From Nocardia grenadensis NBRC 108939 (lineage in GTDB: Bacteria > Actinomycetota > Actinomycetes > Mycobacteriales > Mycobacteriaceae), in NCBI RefSeq assembly GCF_001613445.1, contig NZ_BDCJ01000026.1, forward strand, positions 48,546-112,545: DNA of 64,000 nucleotides. Direction: 5' to 3'. The position numbers and the translations under genes were made by a program. The notes under the pieces are model-generated. The model had not been told where the DNA came from, ran no database searches, and saw nothing but the letters and a program-made list of their open reading frames with translations. Numbering within the stretch: position 1 is the first letter of the stretch; the number at the start of each line of letters is the position of its first letter. Shown here piece after piece: positions 43,019-50,745 of this stretch.

Positions 43019-43491
43019 CCCCTCCTCGGGGTGGTGTGCGACGGGCGCGGCACGGCGGTCCGGGAACTTTCAGCGCAGCCGTGGACCGACGAGCATCCAT
43101 TTCCGGGCGCGCGATACAGCTGAACGTGCATTCGTGAGTCGTACTTTCGCGATGGATTCGATGTGGAATGAACCGGCGGGGGCCCGAGGGAGATCCCACG
43201 GCCGGTTGGGGTATCACCGGCGTCGCGTCTCTCCACCACACAGCATCTCGAACTCCGATCGGTGCCGGAATCCCAGTGGCAGCACACGAATGGGGAAACG
43301 CGTCGTGTGCTCGATCGGACCTGGCACTGTCATCGTAAAGCGGGCCGACAGCGTCGCCTATGGGCCGCCGTCATGAAACATCGGCGCGCTCTCGTGCTGC
43401 GCGCACAAACGGGATCGGGGCCCGATCGGGCCGCATTCGGCGCCGGTGGGCGGAAGAATCGCGTATGACCATTGGTTATGTTGGTCGCCGT
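43019..43491. other. Gap with no recognisable gene
   Basis: About 470 bp between the DUF4254 promoter side and the end of the ring-opening operon. All frames are broken or have shadow-like composition. No repeat or stable hairpin stood out. Confidence 0.4.
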
Positions 43492-44148
43492 TCACGGGAA
43501 AGGGGGTAGGTGGTACGAGCCGAGATCGGCGCCGGAATGCCGCCGGACCCAATGCGCCAACTGCCCGGGGATCTCCAGGTGTGCCGCGTGCCCGGTGCCG
43601 GAGAGAACCCGCCACTCGATGCCGAGGGTCGTGCCCAGGTCGTGGACGGAGCAGTGCCGGGCCGGCGCCGAATACCGGCCGACGGTCAGCGTGATCCGGT
43701 CCGCCGACCGGCCCACCGGCCCGGGTTCGAACTCGCGGAACATGGCGAGTTCTCCGGCGACGGTTTCGCGCGAGGCCGTCGTGAGTTCCGGTGTCCAGCA
43801 CGGACCGTAGAGAGCTTCGCCGAATCCGGCCACCCCCTGCCGTCGGAACGCCCGGGCCACCTCGTCGAGCAGGCCCGGCGCGAGCGAACCGGCCGCCGGT
43901 TCGTGCAGTAGTGCTCCGGCGAATTCGACACCGCGGGCGGCCAACTCCAGGCCCAGCGTCGCGCCGCCGCTGACCCCGACCACGAGCGCCCCCGCGCACA
44001 GCGGCGCGAGGGCGGCGATCTCGATGTCCATATCACCCGACTGCGGGCGGTCGGGGGCGTGGACCTCGACGGCCGGGCCGAGAGCGGCGATCGTGCCCGC
44101 CCACACCCGGCTGTCGGTGGCCACGCCGTGGATCAGCACAACCCTCAT
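43492..44148 (-). CDS. Alpha/beta hydrolase of the ring-opening operon
   Basis: 218 residues from an ATG overlapping the biuret-hydrolase stop (ATGA). MRVVLIHGVATDSRVW is a standard start, GVSGGATLGLELAARG holds the nucleophile Ser, and GTGHAAHLEIPGQLAHW the catalytic His. It is short for the family, with a small lid. Being the fifth coupled gene after NCS2, ring-opening amidohydrolase, NCS1 and BiuH-like genes, it probably hydrolyses an intermediate or conjugate of the imported heterocycle. No described cyanurate or pyrimidine pathway enzyme matches it clearly. Confidence 0.85.
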   Translation of the reverse strand: MRVVLIHGVATDSRVWAGTIAALGPAVEVHAPDRPQSGDMDIEIAALAPLCAGALVVGVSGGATLGLELAARGVEFAGALLHEPAAGSLAPGLLDEVARAFRRQGVAGFGEALYGPCWTPELTTASRETVAGELAMFREFEPGPVGRSADRITLTVGRYSAPARHCSVHDLGTTLGIEWRVLSGTGHAAHLEIPGQLAHWVRRHSGADLGSYHLPPFP

Positions 44149-44846
44149 GCGGTGACGGACTGCTTCCCGAGAGCGGCCAGCAACTGGTCGGAGGTGGCGA
44201 CCGCGCCGAAGATGCCGCCCTGCATGGTGACCATGCTCAACGCCGCCTCGTGGTGCCTGCGCTCGGTGGCTCCGGTGCAGTCGGAGAGGATCAGGCATTC
44301 GTAGCCGCGGTCGTTGGCCTCGCGCATGGTGGTGTGCACGCAGACATCGGTGGTGATACCGGTGAGGATGATGTGAGAGATCCCGGCGCCGCGCAGCAGC
44401 AGGTCCAGGTCGGTGGCGTAGAAGGCGCCCTTGCCGGGCTTGTCGACGACCGGTTCCCCGGGGATCGGCGCGGCCTCGGGCACGATCTCCCACCCGGGTT
44501 CACCGCGCACGAGGATTCGCCCGCACGGGCCCACACTGCCGATCTCCGCGCCGACCTGGGCGGAACGCCAGCGCTTGTTGGCGGGGAGGTCGGCGAGATC
44601 GGGGCGGTGGCCTTCGCGGGTGTGGATCACCGTGAGACCGAGCTCGCGCGCGGCGGCCAGGACCCGGGCGGTGGGTTCCAGGCCGGCCCGGGTGAGGGAC
44701 AGGTCGTAGCCCATCCGGTCGACGTAGCCGCCGGGGCCGCAGAAATCGGTCTGCCAGTCGATGAGCAGCAGCGCGGTGCGCGCCGGGTCGATCGGGCCGT
44801 CGAACGGCCAGGTGTAGGGGGTGGCGTGCACGGTGGTCGGGGTCAT
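44145..44846 (-). CDS. biuH: Isochorismatase-fold cysteine hydrolase, biuret amidohydrolase-like
   Basis: 233 residues from ATG 44846 behind AAGGAG. The Asp-Lys-Cys triad is visible: Asp30 in LLLIDWQTDF, Lys136 in VDKPGKGAF, and Cys169 in TGITTDVCVHTTM. The Rhizobium leguminosarum BiuH triad as I recall it (36/142/175) is offset by exactly six at all three positions. The segments YTWPFDG, HTREGHRPDLADLPANKRW and GRILVRGEPGWEI are also characteristic of BiuH. The predicted reaction is biuret to allophanate plus ammonia. Ureidoacrylate hydrolase (RutB) is a related alternative. Context with a cyanurate/barbiturate ring-opening enzyme supports BiuH. Confidence 0.85.
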   Translation of the reverse strand: MTPTTVHATPYTWPFDGPIDPARTALLLIDWQTDFCGPGGYVDRMGYDLSLTRAGLEPTARVLAAARELGLTVIHTREGHRPDLADLPANKRWRSAQVGAEIGSVGPCGRILVRGEPGWEIVPEAAPIPGEPVVDKPGKGAFYATDLDLLLRGAGISHIILTGITTDVCVHTTMREANDRGYECLILSDCTGATERRHHEAALSMVTMQGGIFGAVATSDQLLAALGKQSVTA

Positions 44847-46156
44847 GCGGTGAGCTCCTTGTCGCGTCGCGCGGTGCGGGCCGCGCCGAGGGTGAGAATC
44901 AATGCGGCGGCGGCGAAACCGATGACGGCGTCCGACAGCCACGGGGCGAATCGATGGGTGAGCAGGGCGGTGACCGCGCCACCGGCCCAGGCGGTGAACG
45001 CCGGCAGATGCCAGCGGGCCCGGCGGTCGCGCGGGCCGAGACCGAACCGGGGCAGGACCAGCTGATCGAGGATGACCACGGCACCGATCGGCGGCACGAT
45101 CACACCCAGCAGGTTGAGCCACTGTTCGAAATACGACCAGATACCCGCCACCGCGAGCACCACGCCGACCGCGCCGAGGACGAGGGTCAGCCGCCGCATC
45201 CGGCCGCCGGAGAGCTGACTCCAGCCGACCGCGCCGTTGTAGAGGCAGTGCGCGCAGACCGAACCCAGGTTGATGAATACGAACGCCACGGCCAGCGGGA
45301 CCAGCAGCCCGCCGTGGCCGACGAGGAGTCCGAGGAAGTTCCCGCCGTCGGCGGCGGGATCGGCGCTGCCGCCGAGGGCGACCACGAGTCCGCCGATCAC
45401 CAGGGCGATCGAATTACCCACCGGGAAGGCCGAGGCCGCGGCGAGGAAGGCTTCACGGCCGTTGCGGGACCAGCGGGTGAAGTCGGCGGTCATGGTGCCG
45501 GAGTCGATGAAGGAGGCGATGACCAAGGTCACCGCCGCGCCGAAACTCATCGCCGCCGCGCCGGCCTGCCCCTGATAGGACGTGGGCGAGGAGCCGCCGT
45601 CGGCGACCGCGAGCCCGATCGCGACCAACCCCAGCACGATGTACACCGGCGCCGCGATCATGCCGATCGCCGACAGCGCACGGATACCGAGCAGGGTCAC
45701 CGCGATGAAACCGAGCCCGGCGGCGAGCGCGGTGAACTGTTCGTGCCAGCCGAGAGTGTCGTGCAGGATCGCCCCGGCCATACCGGTCTGGAAGGCGAAC
45801 CAGCCGATCACCACGGTCGCCAGGAAAGCGGAGGGCAGGAAAGCGCCCGCCTTGCCGAAGGTTTCGGCGGCCGAGAGCGCGAAATTCTTACCGGTGCGCC
45901 CGGCGAGCACACTCAGCGCGCCGACGTAGAGCATCATGCAGATATTGCCCACCGCGATGGCGAGCAACCCGAGCCGGAAGCCCAGCGAGTAAACGATCAG
46001 CCCACCGAAGATGGCGCAGGTCAGCACCATCGGAAAACCGAACCAGACCGCGGAGACCGAGCCCAGGCCGCGCCGCCGGTCGGTGGGCACCGGCACGTTC
46101 TCGAACTCCGCTGTCTCCCAGCTTTTCTCGGGGTCGGTCAGCGTCGTGGTGGTCAT
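44843..46156 (-). CDS. NCS1 family cytosine/purine permease (CodB-like)
   Basis: 437 residues from the ATG overlapping the ring-opening hydrolase stop; its own stop overlaps the next ATG. About twelve TM helices are apparent. The N-terminal segment FENVPVPTDRRRGLGSVSAV, the helix-1 region AVWFGFPMVLTCAIFGGLIV and the SFIDSGTMTADFTRWSRNG segment are NCS1 landmarks. NCS1 carriers import cytosine, purines, allantoin or hydantoins with H+ or Na+. Here the likely cargo is the substrate of the adjacent ring-opening enzyme or of BiuH. Confidence 0.92.
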   Translation of the reverse strand: MTTTTLTDPEKSWETAEFENVPVPTDRRRGLGSVSAVWFGFPMVLTCAIFGGLIVYSLGFRLGLLAIAVGNICMMLYVGALSVLAGRTGKNFALSAAETFGKAGAFLPSAFLATVVIGWFAFQTGMAGAILHDTLGWHEQFTALAAGLGFIAVTLLGIRALSAIGMIAAPVYIVLGLVAIGLAVADGGSSPTSYQGQAGAAAMSFGAAVTLVIASFIDSGTMTADFTRWSRNGREAFLAAASAFPVGNSIALVIGGLVVALGGSADPAADGGNFLGLLVGHGGLLVPLAVAFVFINLGSVCAHCLYNGAVGWSQLSGGRMRRLTLVLGAVGVVLAVAGIWSYFEQWLNLLGVIVPPIGAVVILDQLVLPRFGLGPRDRRARWHLPAFTAWAGGAVTALLTHRFAPWLSDAVIGFAAAALILTLGAARTARRDKELTA

Positions 46157-47211
46157 GGCGCATCGGTCCCTTCGGGGGTGGGGAGCTCGTAGATCACGGT
46201 GACGCTGCCGCCGCCCGGCGGACCCTGGTGCTCGGCGCCACCCGAGACGTAGACCGCACCATCGCCCTTGAGCGCCGACAGCAGGCCGCCGACGGCGCCG
46301 CGGGCATGCCGGGTGGCGTTGATATCGGAGTCGGTGAGCATGGTGTGGCGCAGCCCGCGGACCGATCCGCTCGGATCGGCTTCGGCCTTGGCGAAGATCT
46401 GCCGCACCGTGCCACCGGCCGCCGTGACCTGGGCGAGCAACCGCTGTACCGAGGCCAGGTCGATCGCGTCGGCCATCTGCCCGTGCAGCGCGCGCAAGGG
46501 ATTGGCCGCGGTGGGACTCTCGGCGACCACCAATACATGGCAGTCGTCGAGTTCGGCGCCCGCGCTGGCGGAGGCCCGGGCCGACCAGACATCGGCTTCG
46601 CCGGCCAGGGCGCGCAGCGCGGTCTCCCGGTCGCATTCACCCAGCGCGACCGCGATACCCAGCGAACTCGCCGCCCGCGACCAGCCCATCGACGCGTAGG
46701 TGTCGGTGGCGACCGGAGTCCGGCCCGCGGCGTGCAACGCGGTGATCTTGTCGGAGGTGAGCAGCGGGCATTTCACCAGCACGAGATGGACATCGGCGGG
46801 GGTGACACCGAGTTCGGCGAGCAGTTCGCCCACGGTGTCGGTGACCGTATCGACCTGCTCGGCCCGGCCGATCTCCCCGGGGTCCAGCACCCGGCTGCGG
46901 CGGGCCGCGGCGACCAGGCCGCGATCGAACCCGGCATGGCGGCGCTGGTCGCGGACGAACATGTTCACGTGTGGGCTGAGCACCCCCTCGGTGCCGCCGG
47001 AGAACACGGTGACCGCGGCGTCCGGGATCCGTGGCTCCCAGACGGCGGTGGCCAGGGTGCGGCTGAAATCATTGACGCAGCCGTTGCCTTCGGTTTTGCC
47101 GATCACCGAAACGAGATCGCCGGGGCGGAAACCACTCTCGGTCAGTACCTCGAAGGGCCGGGTGTCGCCGGGATCTGTGGTGGGCACGGTGAGCAGGGCG
47201 ATGCCGGTCAT
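46153..47211 (-). CDS. Ring-opening amidohydrolase (cyanuric acid hydrolase/barbiturase family)
   Basis: 352 residues, the usual size for this small family. It has the three-fold repeat layout with VIGKTEGNGCVNDFSR (Lys39), VFSGGTEGVLSPH (Ser71), KCPLLTSDKI, ASMGWSRAASSLGIAVALGE and a C-terminal YVSGGAEHQGPPGG. Two activities are known: AtzD/TrzD opens cyanuric acid to carboxybiuret, and barbiturase opens barbiturate to ureidomalonate. The BiuH-like neighbour favours cyanuric acid, while the NCS1 and NCS2 nucleobase permeases fit either. Start and stop both overlap neighbours (ATGA). Confidence 0.92.
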   Translation of the reverse strand: MTGIALLTVPTTDPGDTRPFEVLTESGFRPGDLVSVIGKTEGNGCVNDFSRTLATAVWEPRIPDAAVTVFSGGTEGVLSPHVNMFVRDQRRHAGFDRGLVAAARRSRVLDPGEIGRAEQVDTVTDTVGELLAELGVTPADVHLVLVKCPLLTSDKITALHAAGRTPVATDTYASMGWSRAASSLGIAVALGECDRETALRALAGEADVWSARASASAGAELDDCHVLVVAESPTAANPLRALHGQMADAIDLASVQRLLAQVTAAGGTVRQIFAKAEADPSGSVRGLRHTMLTDSDINATRHARGAVGGLLSALKGDGAVYVSGGAEHQGPPGGGSVTVIYELPTPEGTDAP

Positions 47212-48539
47212 GCGTCGCTCTCCTTCGGGGTGCGGGCGGGGGTGAGGTGGTTGAAGACGAGGTTGAGGACGAACGCCACGATGACCGTGCTGGTGATCGC
47301 GCCACCGGCGATGATGCGAACCGAGGACGGGAGCCCTTCGTAGACCTCCGGCGCGACCACCGGGATCATGCCGATACCCATGGCCAGCGAGACCACGAGC
47401 AGGTTGTCGTTGCGCGAATAGTCGACCCGCGCCAGCGTCGCGATACCGACCCCGGCGACGGTCGCGAACATGACCAGGCTCACCGAACCGATCACCGCAC
47501 CCGGCAGATTGGCGACGACCTCGCCCATCTTCGGCACCAGTCCGAGCGCCACCAGCAGTCCACCCGCGACGGCGACCGCCCGGCGGCTCGACACCCCGGT
47601 CATCCGCACCAGGCTCACGTTCTGCGCGAAAATGGTGTCCGGGAACGAGGTCAAGAAGCCGCCCAATACCGCCGAGGCGCCGTCGGCGCCCAGGGCGCGG
47701 GCGAGCCGGTTCGGTTCCAGCGGGCGGCCGAGATGGTCGGCGGTGGCCATGAGGTAGGCAGTGGATTCGGTGAAAATCACCAGCATCACCAGGCACATCG
47801 AGATGATTCCGGCGATCGGGAAGGTGGGGGTGCCGAATAGGAACGGGTTGGGCAGGCCGAACCAGTCGGCGCTGCCGACGGCGCTGAAATCGGTGAGCGA
47901 GAGCGCGGCGGCCGCGACCGTGCCCAGCACCAGCGCGATAAGGACCGCGGACTGCGCGACGAGACCCCGGCCGTAACGCATCAGCACGATGATCATCGCG
48001 ACCACCCCGAGGGCCAGCGCCAACGGCGCGCCGCCCGCCGGTTCGTCACCGAAGGTCATGGAGACGGCCTTGCCGATCAGCGACAGCCCGATCATGGTGA
48101 CCGCCGCGCCCCGCACCATCGGAGGGAAGAAGCGGACCAACTTGGAGAACGGGATCGCCACCAGCATGCCGAAGATCCCCGCCGCGATCATGGCCCCGTA
48201 CACGGCCGACAGCCCGTATTCCTCGCCGATCAGGATCATCGGCGTCACCGCCGTGAACGAGGCCCCCGCCACCACCGGCATCCGGGCCCCGAGCAGCTTC
48301 CCGATACCGAGCGCCTGCACGAGGGTGATGACCCCGGCGACCAGCAGGTCGGCGTTCACCAGGGTGGCGATCGTGGAGGTGTCCAGCCCCAGGGCCGCGC
48401 CGAAGACCAGCGGGACCGCGACGCAGCCGGTGTACATGACCAGCACGTGCTGGATGCCGAAAAGTGACGTGCGCCAGAGCGATAGGCGAGCGGGTGGAGC
48501 CAGCGGCGGCGACTGGGTCGGGGCAGCGTCTGTGGACAT
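47208..48539 (-). CDS. NCS2 family xanthine/uracil permease
   Basis: 443 residues from ATG 48539; the TTG further upstream lies in the operator and is not a start. About 12-14 TM segments are seen. Family motifs are FGIQHVLVMYTGCVAVPLV near the N-terminus, FTESTAYLMATADHLGRPLE (substrate-site acidic region) and GFLTSFPDTIFAQNVSLVRM. NCS2 carriers import uracil, xanthine or urate. It is the first gene of the coupled five-gene operon, downstream of a TTGTATACAA palindrome. Confidence 0.93.
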   Translation of the reverse strand: MSTDAAPTQSPPLAPPARLSLWRTSLFGIQHVLVMYTGCVAVPLVFGAALGLDTSTIATLVNADLLVAGVITLVQALGIGKLLGARMPVVAGASFTAVTPMILIGEEYGLSAVYGAMIAAGIFGMLVAIPFSKLVRFFPPMVRGAAVTMIGLSLIGKAVSMTFGDEPAGGAPLALALGVVAMIIVLMRYGRGLVAQSAVLIALVLGTVAAAALSLTDFSAVGSADWFGLPNPFLFGTPTFPIAGIISMCLVMLVIFTESTAYLMATADHLGRPLEPNRLARALGADGASAVLGGFLTSFPDTIFAQNVSLVRMTGVSSRRAVAVAGGLLVALGLVPKMGEVVANLPGAVIGSVSLVMFATVAGVGIATLARVDYSRNDNLLVVSLAMGIGMIPVVAPEVYEGLPSSVRIIAGGAITSTVIVAFVLNLVFNHLTPARTPKESDA

Positions 48540-48578
48540 GGGACCTGGCCTCGGGCAGAAGAAATAAGCAACACCAGA

Positions 48579-48592
48579 ATTTGTATACAAAT
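48579..48592. promoter_or_regulatory. GntR operator at the NCS2 operon promoter
   Basis: ATTTGTATACAAAT is a perfect 14-bp palindrome, 40 bp upstream of the NCS2 start. It contains the same GTATAC core as the 32-36 kb sites but with different flanks. Confidence 0.7.
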
Positions 48593-48664
48593 ACTGTTTC
48601 GCTGATGTTGCTCGAGGTTCCAGGGTTGTGAACTATGCAAGACCACGCGATAGCGGCGTAGTTC

Positions 48665-48674
48665 TTGTATACAA
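48665..48674. promoter_or_regulatory. Second TTGTATACAA palindrome
   Basis: A perfect 10-bp palindrome 86 bp (about eight helical turns) from the first, between the gntR stop and the NCS2 promoter. The spacing would suit cooperative binding or looping. Confidence 0.6.
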
Positions 48675-48748
48675 ACCTTGCCATTCGCATCGATCGGTCT
48701 GGCGACTACGCCGGGCCGAAGGGAGGAAGCAGGCCGCGGTCCGCGGCC

Positions 48749-49414
48749 TCAGTCCGGCGTCGCCTCGGCGTTCAAATCGGCAAGCAACTCCTCGTCCCGC
48801 GCGATGTGCTCGTCCATCAGATACCCCGCCTGCACCGGCGACCCGTTGAGGATCGCCTGCGCGATGGCCGCGTGATCACTCCACGAGATATGCGTGCGGC
48901 TCTCCAGCCGCTGGCCGAAAATCCACGACACCCGCTCCAAGATCTGCTCCAGCATGGCCCCCAGCTGCTGATTACCCGACGCCTCGGCGACCAGGGTGTG
49001 GAACCGCAGGATCAGCGGCGGCAACTCCTCGTGCGCCTGACTCAGATCCGCCGACCGGCCCAATTCCACCACCCGTGCCAGCTCAGCGGCCACCGGCCCG
49101 CCCTTCGCGTGCGCGGCCAGCTGCGCCGCCAACACTTCGAGTCCCCGGCGGATCTGCACCAACTCCCGCGCCGCCGACCCCGACGGCGCCGATACGGTCG
49201 CCCCGCGATACCGCACCAGCGTGACGAAGCCCTCGCTCTGCAACTGCGACAGCGCCTCGCGGACCGGGACGCGGGAGACCCCGAAACGCTCGGCCAGATC
49301 CACTTCGCGCAACCGGTCGCCGGGGGAGAGCCTGCCGGTGAGGATGTCCGCGCGGACGGCGTCCGCGACGGCGGTGCCGGGGGCGGTCCGGGGGGTGGGC
49401 TGGGAGGGTGTCAC
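48749..49414 (-). CDS. GntR regulator, FCD subfamily, of the ring-opening operon
   Basis: 221 residues from the GTG at 49414 (VTPSQPTPRTAPGTAVADAV). The frame stays open to 49558, and neither start has a good ribosome site. The winged helix is VRADILTGRLSPGDRLREV, LAERFGVSRVPVREALSQLQ and RYRGATVSA. The FCD domain includes LVQIRRGLEVLAAQLAAHA, FHTLVAEASGNQQLGAML and SDHAAIAQAILNG. It is transcribed toward the ring-opening operon, which has two TTGTATACAA palindromes between. It is a paralogue of the 32715 regulator with a related but distinct operator. Confidence 0.9.
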   Translation of the reverse strand: MTPSQPTPRTAPGTAVADAVRADILTGRLSPGDRLREVDLAERFGVSRVPVREALSQLQSEGFVTLVRYRGATVSAPSGSAARELVQIRRGLEVLAAQLAAHAKGGPVAAELARVVELGRSADLSQAHEELPPLILRFHTLVAEASGNQQLGAMLEQILERVSWIFGQRLESRTHISWSDHAAIAQAILNGSPVQAGYLMDEHIARDEELLADLNAEATPD

Positions 49415-49597
49415 GGTGGTGAGGGTAATCGGGGCGATCAGGTCGGCGTGCTGCCGGACGGCGAGGGGGTCGTAGCCCGGTGCGCCACGGCGCTGTTCTT
49501 CTATGGATCGGCAACAAGCCAGGTCGAGGTCGTGATGGGAGGGCGAAAAGTGAATCAAAATGGGAGCTTCTGCTTGGAAACTGCCTGATCAGGAAGT

Positions 49598-49626
49598 GTG
49601 CTCCCCGCGCACGCGGGGATGGTTAC
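49598..49626. CRISPR. Solitary type I-E CRISPR repeat
   Basis: GTGCTCCCCGCGCACGCGGG followed by GATGGTTAC matches the mini-array repeat at 50578 over its first 24 bases. It stands alone about 980 bp from the array, with no neighbouring repeat at ~61-bp spacing. Confidence 0.7.
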
Positions 49627-49743
49627 ATCGGTGAATGGTGACGTCGTCTATCGGTGGATTTCGACGACGGCCGGGTCGGCCACGAGGTGGTATCGGCGAA
49701 ATCTGACTCACGTTCTTACTTGACATCCGCATGTCGGCGTAGG

Positions 49744-50229
49744 TCAGCGCCACGTAGGGAATGGTGCCGCGTCGGCGAGTGGTGACCCGACCACTTTCAG
49801 CGAGGTGCTGAACGCGAACAGCAACCGGGCGATCATCGCCTGCAATCTGTCGCGGTCGATGGATTCCACAGCAGGGTCCGGCGCCCAGGTGGTTCTGGAT
49901 GTGCAGGTGATCTTCACTTCGCTGCCGGACGGGTGGAAGGACAAGGTCCGTTCGACTCCCTGGCCATACAGGTCGATCTCACCGACTCGGTGTGCATGGA
50001 GATCATCGAGGAGATCGGGGAGTTGTTCGACCAGCGTCGACAGATCGTAAGCGATGTCCATGGGCCAGTCGTCGGCGCCGAAACCGCGGAGAGTGAACAC
50101 GCAATCGGTCTCGGCGAGCACCTGGCACGCTTCCATGACGAGCGAGTTGTAGTCCAAGTCATTGTCCGGCAGGGGAGCAACAGTTCCGAGCGGCTTCGTG
50201 GCGGGTGCGAGGAAGAAGGAAAAAGCCAT
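49744..50229 (-). CDS. Hypothetical protein, 161 aa
   Basis: Not recognised. From ATG 50229 (MAFSFFLAPATKPLG) it gives a soluble, acidic alpha/beta protein with LDYNSLVMEACQVLAETDCV, WPMDIAYDLSTLVEQLPDLL and a C-terminal LQAMIARLLFAFSTSLKVVG. Size and look resemble immunity-type proteins of polymorphic toxin systems. It lies between a solitary CRISPR repeat and the mini-array, so it may have been inserted into or stranded in an old CRISPR locus. The ribosome site is weak. Confidence 0.6.
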   Translation of the reverse strand: MAFSFFLAPATKPLGTVAPLPDNDLDYNSLVMEACQVLAETDCVFTLRGFGADDWPMDIAYDLSTLVEQLPDLLDDLHAHRVGEIDLYGQGVERTLSFHPSGSEVKITCTSRTTWAPDPAVESIDRDRLQAMIARLLFAFSTSLKVVGSPLADAAPFPTWR

Positions 50230-50516
50230 CGTGTGTCCGTCCGGAGGTGAGGCGGCAGGCCGCGGTTCTCGTATGGGTAGCGCAGGGTGAGTGGCGGCCG
50301 GACCGTGAGGAAGATGCTATCCGCGACCGACTTCCGGATTCACTCATCGAGGGAAGACCGCGGCGGCGATACCGCCATCGACAAGTCGGCAGAAGCGGAC
50401 ACCCAGAACCGCCTACCCGTAGGACACGCTGGAGTCGCGACGTCACTTTCCGTCGATATCACCGATCACGAGCCCTGCGAACCGACGTCGAAGTTCACCG
50501 ATGATCGTCGTCGGGA
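50230..50516. other. Gap upstream of the CRISPR remnant
   Basis: About 290 bp without a credible gene, leading into the first degenerate repeat. It may be a decayed leader, but leaders in this family are AT-rich and this stretch is not clearly so. Confidence 0.35.
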
Positions 50517-50723
50517 TTCGCCAACGTAGCCACGGGGATGAGCCCCGGTGCCGTAGTGAACAATGCTCGTCGTCGGAGTGCTCCCCGCGCACGCGGGGAT
50601 GAGCCCCGCGACGGCTTCCCGCCCGCGGCGAAGAAGCTGTGCTCCCCGCGCATGCGGGGATGGGCCTATCGTGCACATCGGTGCTGGCGCACTGACGAAT
50701 GCTCCCCGCGCGTGCGGGACGAA
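50517..50723. CRISPR. Degenerate type I-E mini-array without cas genes
   Basis: Two good 29-bp repeats start at 50578 and 50639 (GTGCTCCCCGCGCACGCGGG then GATGAGCCC; the second has CATGCG and GGGCCT). They are 61 bp apart with a 32-nt spacer. One repeat period upstream (50517-50545) only the 3' half survives, as CACGGGGATGAGCCC. One period downstream, a repeat at 50699 has lost its 3' end (GTGCGGGACGAAT). Decay at both ends, three spacers and no cas gene in the window point to a fossil array. Confidence 0.85.
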
Positions 50724-50745
50724 TACGTTTTGGTGAGGGAGTGGT

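Noticed and set aside
49720..49735. TTGACATCCGCATGTC as a possible second XRE operator
   Set aside because: The spacer differs by one base from the 54175 palindrome, the arms are short and no gene follows in the right place.
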